Source: Gramella sp. Hel_I_59
Lineage (GTDB): Bacteria; Bacteroidota; Bacteroidia; Flavobacteriales; Flavobacteriaceae
Direction: 5' to 3'
Assembly (NCBI RefSeq): GCF_006714895.1
Contig: NZ_VFME01000001.1
Coordinates: forward strand, 1,116,001 to 1,180,000
DNA: 64,000 nt
Shown piece after piece: positions 34,242-42,288 of the stretch. Every line of letters starts with the position of its first letter. Positions within the stretch are counted from its first letter, which is position 1. Made by a program: the position numbers and the translations under genes. The notes beneath the pieces were generated by a model. The model made no database searches. It saw only the letters and a program-made list of their open reading frames with translations, and was not told the origin of the DNA.

Positions 34242-35336
34242 ATGAATAACAATTACAAGATTCCTGAAACTCACCCTGACTTTAGGTTGAATAAACGGCA
34301 CTTCACAAATGCCGAATTGAAGCATATCGCTTATAGTTATATCAAGGAAGGTGAGCCGTTTGAACAGCAAATTGGTAATTTCCTGCTTGACTGGTTAAAA
34401 CCGACAGATTATATAGAAGTACATACTTCGGGGTCTACGGGAAAACCCAAAAAGATCAGGCTTATCAAGGAGCACATGATCAACTCTGCACTGGCGACTT
34501 CAAAATTCTTTAAACTTCCTAATCATACCAAAGCATTATTATGTCTTCCTGTAGATTATATAGCTGGGAAAATGATGCTGGTAAGAGCAATGTTTTTAGG
34601 TTGGGACCTGGACTCGGTTCCACCATCTTCAAATCCTTTCGATCAGCTATTCAAGGTCTATGATTTTTCAGCCATGACTCCATTTCAGCTGGATAACTCG
34701 ATAGGAAGGCTTCATCTGGTGAAAAAACTTATTATTGGTGGAGGAGCAGTTTCACCGAGATTACGAAAAATGCTGGTAGATATAGATACCCGGATTTACG
34801 AAACCTACGGAATGACGGAAACCTGTAGTCATATAGCCGCAAAACGTTTGAATCCTACGAAGAAGAAAGTATCAAATGCCTTCAAATTATTACCGAATGT
34901 AAGTATCACTAAAGATGACCGCGATTGTCTTGTGATCAAAGCTCCAAAAGTACTGGACGAGGAAATTGTGACTAACGATGTTGTAGAGATCGTTACTTAT
35001 AAAAAGTTTATCTGGAAAGGGAGATATGATAATGTGATCAATTCCGGAGGAATAAAGATCTTTCCTGAAGAAATAGAACGTAAGATCAATAAGAAACTGG
35101 ATCATAGATTTTTTATCACTTCAATGCCAGACGATGCTCTGGGCGAAAAAGTTGTCATGTTCGTGGAAGATGATTTTTCCGAAGAAAGACTCACGGAGCT
35201 TAGGGAAATGGTCGAGAATATGAAATCGCTTGGGAAATATGAGAAACCAAGAAAGATCTATTTGATCGCTAAATTCGAAGAAACTCCGAACGGTAAGATT
35301 CACCGTGAAAATACAGCTAAAAGTAAAGTGGCTTAA
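34242..35336 (+). CDS. menE: o-succinylbenzoate--CoA ligase (MenE-type, short AMP-binding protein)
   Basis: 364 residues. The AMP-binding signature TSGSTGKPK (62-70), ETYGMTET, and a C-terminal domain with WKGRYDNVINSGG and NGKIHRENT are visible. At 364 residues it is shorter than typical MenE (about 450-490), lacking much of the N-terminal subdomain. Such short forms are, from recall, usual in Bacteroidota. It activates OSB to OSB-CoA. Assignment rests on motif plus men neighbours. Confidence 0.85.
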   Translation: MNNNYKIPETHPDFRLNKRHFTNAELKHIAYSYIKEGEPFEQQIGNFLLDWLKPTDYIEVHTSGSTGKPKKIRLIKEHMINSALATSKFFKLPNHTKALLCLPVDYIAGKMMLVRAMFLGWDLDSVPPSSNPFDQLFKVYDFSAMTPFQLDNSIGRLHLVKKLIIGGGAVSPRLRKMLVDIDTRIYETYGMTETCSHIAAKRLNPTKKKVSNAFKLLPNVSITKDDRDCLVIKAPKVLDEEIVTNDVVEIVTYKKFIWKGRYDNVINSGGIKIFPEEIERKINKKLDHRFFITSMPDDALGEKVVMFVEDDFSEERLTELREMVENMKSLGKYEKPRKIYLIAKFEETPNGKIHRENTAKSKVA

Positions 35337-35339
35337 ATT

Positions 35340-35870
35340 ATGATTAGAACTGCTCTTATCATTTTAATTCTGTTCAATGTGAATGAAAAACTAATATTCG
35401 ATTTTAATTCTGATACCAAAATCAGTGACTGGGTGGTAGTGGAAGATCGCGTCATGGGTGGTAGATCCAATGCTGAGATTCATCTTACCGATGAAGGCCA
35501 TGCTAAATTTAGTGGTAAAGTTTCGCTTGAAAACAATGGAGGTTTTGCTTCAGTACGACATCGATTAAATGTTGAAGGAGTAAAGAATTTCAGTAAAGCA
35601 GTAATCAGGCTTAAAGGCGATGGTAAGAATTATCAATTCCGACTCAAGAATAAATCAAATGATCGTCACTCCTATATACAGGAATTCTCTACCAATGGTG
35701 AATGGCAGGAAATTGAGCTTGACTTAGCAAAAATGTACCCTGGGTTTCGAGGCAGAAAATTAGATATTCCCAACTGGGACCATGATATCATACAGGAAAT
35801 CACCTTTCTTATTGGTAATAAGAAAAATGAAGAATTCAGTTTATTAATAGATTATATTCGACTGAAATAA
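35340..35870 (+). CDS. CIA30 (complex I intermediate-associated protein 30) domain protein
   Basis: 176 residues. A short hydrophobic N-terminus (MIRTALIILILFNV) is followed by a beta-jellyroll CIA30-like domain with WVVVEDRVMGGRSNAEI and FASVRHRL, and a C-terminal EITFLIGNKKNEEFSLLIDYI. CIA30 domains bind carbohydrate-like or assembly partners; bacterial role unknown. The N-terminal segment is poor as a signal peptide but may anchor it. It starts 3 bases after menE. Confidence 0.87.
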   Translation: MIRTALIILILFNVNEKLIFDFNSDTKISDWVVVEDRVMGGRSNAEIHLTDEGHAKFSGKVSLENNGGFASVRHRLNVEGVKNFSKAVIRLKGDGKNYQFRLKNKSNDRHSYIQEFSTNGEWQEIELDLAKMYPGFRGRKLDIPNWDHDIIQEITFLIGNKKNEEFSLLIDYIRLK

Positions 35871-35894
35871 ATCCATTCCCATCATCCTACACTT

Positions 35895-37214
35895 ATGCGT
35901 TATTTACTAGGTTTTATACTTTGTATGCTCACTTTTAGTGCTCATACCCAAATACTTTCAGAAAAAGATCGCGCCTCTGTTCGCGATGAGATACTTGCGG
36001 AGCGATTTGATAAGCTTCTGCCAGTCTTGATGGATCGAGCTGAAGTTGATATGTGGGTGATCATTTCAAGAGAATATAATGAGGACCCTGTGATGAAAAC
36101 TATGCTTCCTTCCACCTGGCTAAATGCGAGAAGACGAACCATGCTGGTGTTTTCCAGAAAGGGAGATTCTATAGAAAAACTTGCGGTCGCCCGTTATAAT
36201 ATTGGCGATGCCATCAAGTCTGCCTGGGACAAGGAGAAGCAGCCCGATCAATGGAAAGCACTCGCAGATATAATTAGCTCACGAAATCCAGAAAAAATCG
36301 GGATCAATATTTCTGATAATTATGGTCTTGCAGACGGATTGGTCAAAACCGATTATGAGGAACTTCTAAAAAGTTTGCCGCAAGAATATCATTCGAGGTT
36401 GATTTCTGCGGAAGATCTTGCCGTAGGATGGATAGAAACCCGGACTCTTAAAGAGATGCTATTATTTAGTTCACTCGTTGAGCTAACACACGAGCTCATT
36501 GAAGAAGCTTTTAGTACTCAGGTGATAGAACCGGGCGTAACGACTACAGATGACGTGGTCTGGTGGTTACGACAAAAAGTGACCGATCTGGGACTGGAAA
36601 CCTGGTTTCATCCAACCGTGGATATTCAGAGGAGCAACGAGCAACTTGTGGATCATATCACTGCATTCAGTGATGAAAACCGAAGCGATATTATTCTGAA
36701 AGGAGATCTGCTTCATTGTGACTTCGGAATTTCATATTTGGGTTTGAATACAGATTGCCAGCAGATGGCTTATGTTCTTCAGGATACCGAAACTGAAGCT
36801 CCACAATTCTTACAGAAAGCCCTGACAAAAGGAAACAGGTTGCAGGATATTCTAACTGAAAATTTTAAAACTGGCATAACAGGAAATGAAATTCTGGCTG
36901 CGAGTCTGGAAAAGGCAAAAGCTGAAGGTTTAAAACCCTCGATCTATACACATCCACTGGGGCTTTACGGGCATTCTGCAGGACCAACCATTGGAATGTG
37001 GGATCAACAAGGTGGAGTTCCTGGGACTGGGGACTACCCACTTTATGAGGACACGGCCTATGCAATTGAATTAAATACTGAAGTGAACATTCCAGAATGG
37101 GATAAGGATATAAGAATCATGCTGGAAGAAGCAGGGTTCTGGGGAAAAGAAGGCTTTCGATACGTGAATAAGAGACAGACGTCTTTAATTTTGATAGATC
37201 CCTCTGCGGAATAA
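35895..37214 (+). CDS. Secreted M24 family metallopeptidase (Xaa-Pro peptidase-like)
   Basis: 439 residues. A signal peptide (MRYLLGFILCMLTFSAHTQ) is followed by a creatinase-like N-domain and a pita-bread peptidase domain. Candidate metal ligands: two Asp in CDFGISYLGLNTDC, His in HPLGLYGHSAG, and Glu in AIELNTEV with another near EEAGF. It should remove residues next to proline or act as a creatinase-type hydrolase in the periplasm. It begins 24 bases after CIA30 and ends at a strong terminator, the last gene of the plus-strand run. Confidence 0.92.
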   Translation: MRYLLGFILCMLTFSAHTQILSEKDRASVRDEILAERFDKLLPVLMDRAEVDMWVIISREYNEDPVMKTMLPSTWLNARRRTMLVFSRKGDSIEKLAVARYNIGDAIKSAWDKEKQPDQWKALADIISSRNPEKIGINISDNYGLADGLVKTDYEELLKSLPQEYHSRLISAEDLAVGWIETRTLKEMLLFSSLVELTHELIEEAFSTQVIEPGVTTTDDVVWWLRQKVTDLGLETWFHPTVDIQRSNEQLVDHITAFSDENRSDIILKGDLLHCDFGISYLGLNTDCQQMAYVLQDTETEAPQFLQKALTKGNRLQDILTENFKTGITGNEILAASLEKAKAEGLKPSIYTHPLGLYGHSAGPTIGMWDQQGGVPGTGDYPLYEDTAYAIELNTEVNIPEWDKDIRIMLEEAGFWGKEGFRYVNKRQTSLILIDPSAE

Positions 37215-37245
37215 AAAAAAGCAGCTTTTCAGCTGCTTTTTTTTA
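37214..37245. terminator. Bidirectional terminator at convergent junction
   Basis: Hairpin AGCAGCT / AGCTGCT with loop TTTC (37221-37238), flanked by seven A and seven T. It serves the M24 gene (+) and the M1 gene (-), whose stop codons border it. Confidence 0.9.
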
Positions 37246-38892
37246 TTATTTAATTTTCTCTACCCGAACATAGAATTCTAACTCATTCAGTGTGACCTCA
37301 TCCAGTTCTTCACCGGTTTCCATACGTTGCCATTCTGAAGTTGCATCGAGTCTTATCTCCTCTTCATCTAAAAAAATATCTACAGGCATGCTAAAATTAA
37401 TAACATCTGCTTTCCATCGATACTGGAAGTGATCATCTCCCTGTTTTAGTTGTAATACCGGTAATGCTGAATGTCGCAAATATTGATCGAAAACCGGCTT
37501 TAAATCCACATTGGTAGCTTTATCGAAAAAAGTCTCCGTATCTTCCGTAGTAATGGTTTTATGTCTGTAAGTGCTGGTATAGTCTCTCAGAGTGTTCCAC
37601 CATAGTTCGTCATCATCATAAATACTTCTGATCATATTCAGAAGATTTGCTCCTTTAAAATACATGTCTCCGGAACCTTCAGAATTAACACAATAATCTC
37701 CAATAATTGTGCTGTTATTACTAATGCCTCGTCTTGTCCCTTTTAGATATTCCTGAGCTTTTTCCTTACCCCAACGGCATTCTACGTAAATAGATTCAGT
37801 ATAACTGGTAAAACCTTCCTGTACCCACATATCTGCAATATCCTTAGCGGTGATGCTATTCCCATACCATTCGTGACCAGATTCGTGGATAATAATGTAA
37901 TCCCAAAGTAGTCCGATTCCGGTTCCGGAAAGATCATTTCCAAGGTAACCTTTCATATACTCGTTCCCATAAGCCACAGCCGACTGGTGTTCCATTCCTA
38001 AATAAGGAGTTTCTACGAGTTTAAATCCATCTTCTTCAAATGGATAAGGACCCATTTTTTCATAAAAGCAAGCCATCATATCCTGAACCTCTTCGAATTG
38101 TTTCTTTGCTTTTTCGAGGTTGTAGGGCAAGACATAATAATCCAGATCAAGATCTTTAAATTTATCTGAGAAATGAGTATAATTCCCAATATTGATCATG
38201 ATGTTGTAGTTGTTAATGGGACTTTTAACTGCCCATTTCCACTTCGTGTATCCATCTTTCAACTCTTCTTTCCCTAAAAACCTTCCGTTGGAGACATTCA
38301 TGAGTCCGTTTGGAACCGCAATATCTATTTGAGCAGCGTCCGGTTCATCGCTTTGATGGTCTTTATTAGGATACCAGAGACTTGCGCCGGTTCCTTGCAC
38401 TGCAACTCCAACCCAAGGGTTTCCATCTTCATCTGTATCCCAGACGAAACCTCCATCCCAGGGTGCGTTCTTAGCTACAATAGGATTTCCGTAGTAATAG
38501 AATTCAATAGAGTCTGAAGTTCCCTCTTTCAATGCTTCTTCAAAATTTACGAAAACTGCATTGTACTTACGGGTGTATTCCAGATTTGTGTTTTTATGTA
38601 CAATAGAATCGATCTCCATATTCTCAAATAAATCCAGTTGCATCAATGGAAGAGAGCCAAGAACTTTAAATTGTATGGTATTACTACCGGCAATTGATCG
38701 TGCGTCCGGGTTCACTTTAAGATCCAGGTGATATTTTGTAACATCGTAATTAGATCTTTCAGGTCGTAACGAACCTCTTAAAGTATCAGCTTCAGTATAA
38801 GCAGTATGATTTGAACCAACTACCTGAGCCTCCAGGTTCATTGATAAGAGCAATGAGATCAGCAAGCTGACAAATAATAATTTATTCTGCAT
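37246..38892 (-). CDS. Secreted M1 family metallopeptidase (HESGH type)
   Basis: 548 residues from ATG 38892 (MQNKLLFVSLLISLLLSMNLEAQ is a signal peptide); the ATG 21 bases upstream is in frame but adds only a few residues. HESGH (336-340) with Glu359 (MWVQEGF) is the zinc site; GMEHQSA at the substrate site replaces the usual GAMEN. At about 550 residues it lacks the C-terminal domain of long M1 enzymes. Its ATG overlaps the end of the upstream secreted protein by 11 bases, so they are coupled. Confidence 0.92.
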   Translation of the reverse strand: MQNKLLFVSLLISLLLSMNLEAQVVGSNHTAYTEADTLRGSLRPERSNYDVTKYHLDLKVNPDARSIAGSNTIQFKVLGSLPLMQLDLFENMEIDSIVHKNTNLEYTRKYNAVFVNFEEALKEGTSDSIEFYYYGNPIVAKNAPWDGGFVWDTDEDGNPWVGVAVQGTGASLWYPNKDHQSDEPDAAQIDIAVPNGLMNVSNGRFLGKEELKDGYTKWKWAVKSPINNYNIMINIGNYTHFSDKFKDLDLDYYVLPYNLEKAKKQFEEVQDMMACFYEKMGPYPFEEDGFKLVETPYLGMEHQSAVAYGNEYMKGYLGNDLSGTGIGLLWDYIIIHESGHEWYGNSITAKDIADMWVQEGFTSYTESIYVECRWGKEKAQEYLKGTRRGISNNSTIIGDYCVNSEGSGDMYFKGANLLNMIRSIYDDDELWWNTLRDYTSTYRHKTITTEDTETFFDKATNVDLKPVFDQYLRHSALPVLQLKQGDDHFQYRWKADVINFSMPVDIFLDEEEIRLDATSEWQRMETGEELDEVTLNELEFYVRVEKIK

Positions 38893-39754
38893 GGATAACA
38901 AATAATTGAGCATTAGGATCCTCTTCCAGTTTCTCCTGCATGCTATTGGTTAATTCGGTAAAACTTTTCAAAGACTGACCTTTACAAACTCCATACGAGT
39001 AATGATACTTCAACAGTTCCAGATCTTCTTCAGATAATCTTCTATAGGAGTTACAAGCAGATAGTATACTTTCACAATTAAGATCCTTACTTGTACCAAA
39101 ATATCCCAAAGACTTGAAAAAATGGTATTTCAGCAGATTTTCTTTCAGAAGATTATTGGTAACCACCGCGGTATTCACTTTTAATGAAGCTTTATAGATC
39201 TGACTTTTGCCATTCCAGCTTACATAGTAACCACTTTTATTACCAATTCGAGGTTCATGCTCTGTCTTGTGATCTTCGTTCAAATAATAGACAATATAAT
39301 TACTCTTCTCCCGAATAAAATTCCGACTAATTTTGAGAGAGTCAACCTCGCTGGATAGTTTTTCCGCAAAATTCATAAGAAATCTTGCATCATCTTCAGG
39401 GACACTTTCATCAAAGTAAATGCGAAGCTCATCTTTCCAGTAACGCATAAACCTTGAAGAATCGACCTTGTTTTCCGTATCGTAAACTACCGCTTTGTAG
39501 GTGTCAAGAAAAGCCGAATCTTTAGGTTCGTAGCGGACCTTTTTCTTGTCGCGAAAAGGATCATAATCCATAGGAACCTGGACCATGGAATCGCCATTTA
39601 TATAACGGACATCTACAGTATCAGGAATAGATTTGAATTGTGCTAAATAAGCCGTTTTTGGAATGTATTTTCTGGAACGCCTCAGACCAATCGTATCCTG
39701 AGCATATCCCTGGCAGGCCATCATCATGACCAAAAGTAGTATCAGTTTCTTCAT
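38882..39754 (-). CDS. Secreted protein of unknown function (DUF2927-like?)
   Basis: 290 residues. Signal peptide MKKLILLLVMMMACQGYAQ. The body is basic and Tyr-rich at the start. The C-terminal half (DDARFLMNFAEKLSSEVDSL ... FFKSLGYFGTSKD ... CNSYRRLSEEDLELLKYHY) has the layout of DUF2927-type metzincin-like domains, but the metal motif HExxH is replaced by KYHFFKSLG. It is therefore likely non-catalytic or only distantly related. It lies between an acyl-CoA carboxylase gene (5-base gap) and an M1 peptidase. Confidence 0.68.
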   Translation of the reverse strand: MKKLILLLVMMMACQGYAQDTIGLRRSRKYIPKTAYLAQFKSIPDTVDVRYINGDSMVQVPMDYDPFRDKKKVRYEPKDSAFLDTYKAVVYDTENKVDSSRFMRYWKDELRIYFDESVPEDDARFLMNFAEKLSSEVDSLKISRNFIREKSNYIVYYLNEDHKTEHEPRIGNKSGYYVSWNGKSQIYKASLKVNTAVVTNNLLKENLLKYHFFKSLGYFGTSKDLNCESILSACNSYRRLSEEDLELLKYHYSYGVCKGQSLKSFTELTNSMQEKLEEDPNAQLFVIHAE

Positions 39755-39759
39755 ATATA

Positions 39760-41388
39760 TCAGGTTTGGATAACACCCATATTGAAATCTTTCTCAATCG
39801 GGGCGTGGTCTGCAGCTTCTATTCCCATCGAGATCCATTTTCTGGTATCTTTTGGTTCTATCACTGCATCTGTCCAAAGTCTTGCTGCTGCGTAATATGC
39901 TGAGGTTTGTTCGTCATACTTCGCTTTCAGCTTCTCGAATACTTCCTTTTCCTTAGCTTCATCTACCTTTTCACCTTTTTTCGCCATGGAAGCGGTTTCA
40001 ATTTGTGCCAGTACTTTTGCAGCCTGAGTTCCTCCCATCACCGCAAGTTCTGCACTTGGCCAGGCCGCGATCAATCTTGGGTCATAAGCTTTTCCACACA
40101 TCGCGTAATTTCCAGCGCCATAGGAGTTCCCCAGAATGATAGTGAATTTAGGTACTACCGAATTACTAACAGCGCTTACCATTTTAGCGCCATCTTTGAT
40201 GATCCCGCCATGTTCACTTTTACTTCCAACCATAAAACCAGTCACATCCTGTAGAAAGACCAGCGGAATTTTCTTTTGATTACAATTTGCGATAAAGCGT
40301 GTCGCCTTGTCTGCTGAATCTGAATAGATCACTCCGCCAAACTGCATTTCGCCTTTTTTTGTCTTTACGATCTTACGCTGATTCGCCACGATACCAACAG
40401 CCCATCCATCAATACGCGCATAACCGGTAATGATCGTCTGGCCGTAGCCTTCTTTATATTCTTCAAATTCAGAATTATCAACCAATCTCTCAATGATCTT
40501 ACGCATATCGTATTGATCACTCCTTTTCTTCGGAAGAATTCCGTAGATCTCATCTGGATCTTCTTTAGGTTTTACAGACTTTTTGTGGCTAAACCCGGCT
40601 CTGTCAAAATCCCCGATCTTATCCATGATATTCTGAATCTTGGTAAGAGCATCTTTGTCATCTTTAGCTTTGTAATCTGTTACTCCGCTAATTTCTGAAT
40701 GAGTTGTAGCTCCGCCAAGAGTTTCATTATCGATACTTTCTCCAATGGCAGCTTTTACAAGATAACTTCCGGCAAGAAAGATACTACCTGTTTTTTCTAC
40801 GATAATCGCCTCGTCACTCATAATTGGAAGATAAGCTCCGCCAGCTACACAGCTACCCATTACGGCGGCGATCTGGGTAATTCCCATACTGCTCATTACC
40901 GCATTGTTTCTGAAAATCCTTCCGAAGTGTTCTTTATCAGGGAATATTTCATCCTGCATTGGAAGAAAAACTCCTGCACTATCCACTAGGTAGATAATTG
41001 GAAGTCGGTTTTCAATAGCGATCTCCTGTGCTCTAAGATTCTTTTTTCCGGTTATAGGAAACCATGCACCGGCTTTTACAGTAGCATCATTTGCCACCAC
41101 GATACATTGCTTTCCTGAAACATGACCTATCTTCACAACGACACCACCACTTGGGCAGCCACCGTGTTCTTCATACATTCCTTCACCGGCAAAAGCACCG
41201 ATCTCTATTGCTTTTTCAGCATCATCAAGTAAGAAATTGATGCGCTCTCTCGCAGTCATTTTCCCTTTCGCATGATGCTTTTCTATTCTTTTCTCTCCAC
41301 CACCTAATTTTACCTTGGCAAGTTTCTGTCTTAGTGTGGAAACCAGTAACTTGTTATGATCTTCATTCTTGTTGAAGTTGATATCCAT
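39760..41388 (-). CDS. Acyl-CoA carboxylase, carboxyltransferase (beta) subunit, methylcrotonoyl-CoA type
   Basis: 542 residues. Typical carboxyltransferase: KMTARERINFLLDD at the start, GGVVVKIGHVSGKQC, YLVDSAGVFLPMQ, an oxyanion region GSCVAGGAYLP, and the second half with FLQDVTGFMVG and GNSYGAGNYAMCG. The sequence best resembles 3-methylcrotonoyl-CoA carboxylase beta (leucine breakdown) among propionyl/acetyl/geranyl types. The biotin-carrying partner is not in the window. The two following genes are secreted proteins, an odd operon for this enzyme. Confidence 0.9.
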   Translation of the reverse strand: MDINFNKNEDHNKLLVSTLRQKLAKVKLGGGEKRIEKHHAKGKMTARERINFLLDDAEKAIEIGAFAGEGMYEEHGGCPSGGVVVKIGHVSGKQCIVVANDATVKAGAWFPITGKKNLRAQEIAIENRLPIIYLVDSAGVFLPMQDEIFPDKEHFGRIFRNNAVMSSMGITQIAAVMGSCVAGGAYLPIMSDEAIIVEKTGSIFLAGSYLVKAAIGESIDNETLGGATTHSEISGVTDYKAKDDKDALTKIQNIMDKIGDFDRAGFSHKKSVKPKEDPDEIYGILPKKRSDQYDMRKIIERLVDNSEFEEYKEGYGQTIITGYARIDGWAVGIVANQRKIVKTKKGEMQFGGVIYSDSADKATRFIANCNQKKIPLVFLQDVTGFMVGSKSEHGGIIKDGAKMVSAVSNSVVPKFTIILGNSYGAGNYAMCGKAYDPRLIAAWPSAELAVMGGTQAAKVLAQIETASMAKKGEKVDEAKEKEVFEKLKAKYDEQTSAYYAAARLWTDAVIEPKDTRKWISMGIEAADHAPIEKDFNMGVIQT

Positions 41389-41427
41389 TATTTTGAATTT
41401 ATTACAGGAATTTGATTATTTTAATGT

Positions 41428-41446
41428 GATTAATTCGAAATTAATC
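41428..41446. promoter_or_regulatory. Inverted repeat upstream of carboxyltransferase gene
   Basis: GATTAATT CGA AATTAATC, an 8-base inverted repeat with a 3-base spacer, lies 40 bases upstream of the ATG at 41388. It could be an operator. AT-rich background makes this tentative. Confidence 0.3.
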
Positions 41447-41568
41447 TATTTTCTGAATAATTTTTAAGAATTCTCACTCAGAAATGGCTTTTGCTAAAAT
41501 ACAAAAAGACAGCAATTCTTCAGATTAATTGCGCTAATTATAATTACAAGGACACTAAAATCGCATCT

Positions 41569-41748
41569 ATGGCAATGAACAAAAACACCATCTTCGCATG
41601 GGCCTCTTTTCTCACCTTTTTAGTTGGTGCAGCATTAGTATTATTAGGAGTATTAAAATACAAGGAATATGCCATCGGATTTTCGGTTACCGGGATAGGG
41701 TTCTTCTTTATTTCATGGGTGTTCAATGCATTAAAAGGCCGTATATAG
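41569..41748 (+). CDS. Small flavobacterial membrane protein (CAL67264-type)
   Basis: 59 residues from ATG 41569 (MAMNKNTIFAWASFL); another ATG at 41575 begins MNKN. Two membrane helices, then a WVFNALKGRI end. I recall a NCBI family of such proteins in Flavobacteriaceae named after a Gramella forsetii locus (CAL67264). No function known. Its stop lies 1 base before the DinB-like gene, so they are co-transcribed. Confidence 0.75.
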   Translation: MAMNKNTIFAWASFLTFLVGAALVLLGVLKYKEYAIGFSVTGIGFFFISWVFNALKGRI

Positions 41749-41749
41749 T

Positions 41750-42226
41750 ATGAATGTAGATGTTATAAAGAAACAAATCGCGATACATCTGGATGGTGGA
41801 AAAGCATTTATGCCTATTCAGAACTTGATCACAGAAATCCCCTATGATAAATTAGGAATACGACCTCACAATCTGCCTTACTCGATTTACGAATTGTTCT
41901 ATCATATTATATTTGCACAAAAAGATATTCTGGATTATTCTAATAGTAAGGCTTATTCAGCAGCTAACTGGCCTAAGGATTACTGGCCTGAAAAGCAAAA
42001 GCCGAATAATGAAGAGGAATGGGAAGATCTGAAAGCTCAGTTCTTTCGGGATAAAGAGAGCTTAAAAACCTTTTTTACTTCCGAAGAAAATGCGCTGGAC
42101 GATGTGGTCCTGAATTCAACTGAACATACAATTATAAGACAGGTATTGCTGGTAATTGAACATAATGCTTACCATACTGGACAATTACTTCTGTTATGCA
42201 GATTATTGGAAATCCATGATAATTGA
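41750..42226 (+). CDS. DinB superfamily protein
   Basis: 158 residues, four-helix-bundle DinB/YfiT type. Potential metal ligands: His in LFYHIIFAQ, His in STEHTII and in the C-terminal EHNAYHTGQ motif, which is the family hallmark. DinB-like proteins are metal-dependent transferases (thiol or other), often of unknown substrate. It adjoins the small membrane protein and ends 62 bases before ettA. Confidence 0.9.
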   Translation: MNVDVIKKQIAIHLDGGKAFMPIQNLITEIPYDKLGIRPHNLPYSIYELFYHIIFAQKDILDYSNSKAYSAANWPKDYWPEKQKPNNEEEWEDLKAQFFRDKESLKTFFTSEENALDDVVLNSTEHTIIRQVLLVIEHNAYHTGQLLLLCRLLEIHDN

Positions 42227-42252
42227 TTTCTCTGAAAATTTCAGGATATTTG
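42223..42252 (+). promoter_or_regulatory. Putative Bacteroidota-type promoter of ettA
   Basis: TTG at 42223-42225, a 19-base gap, then GATATTTG at 42245-42252 (one mismatch to TAnnTTTG), then C. The leader to the ATG at 42289 would be about 30 bases. The -33 box overlaps the DinB stop. Confidence 0.5.
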
Positions 42253-42288
42253 CACTCGCAATCAATTGAAAATTAATTACACAAAAAT

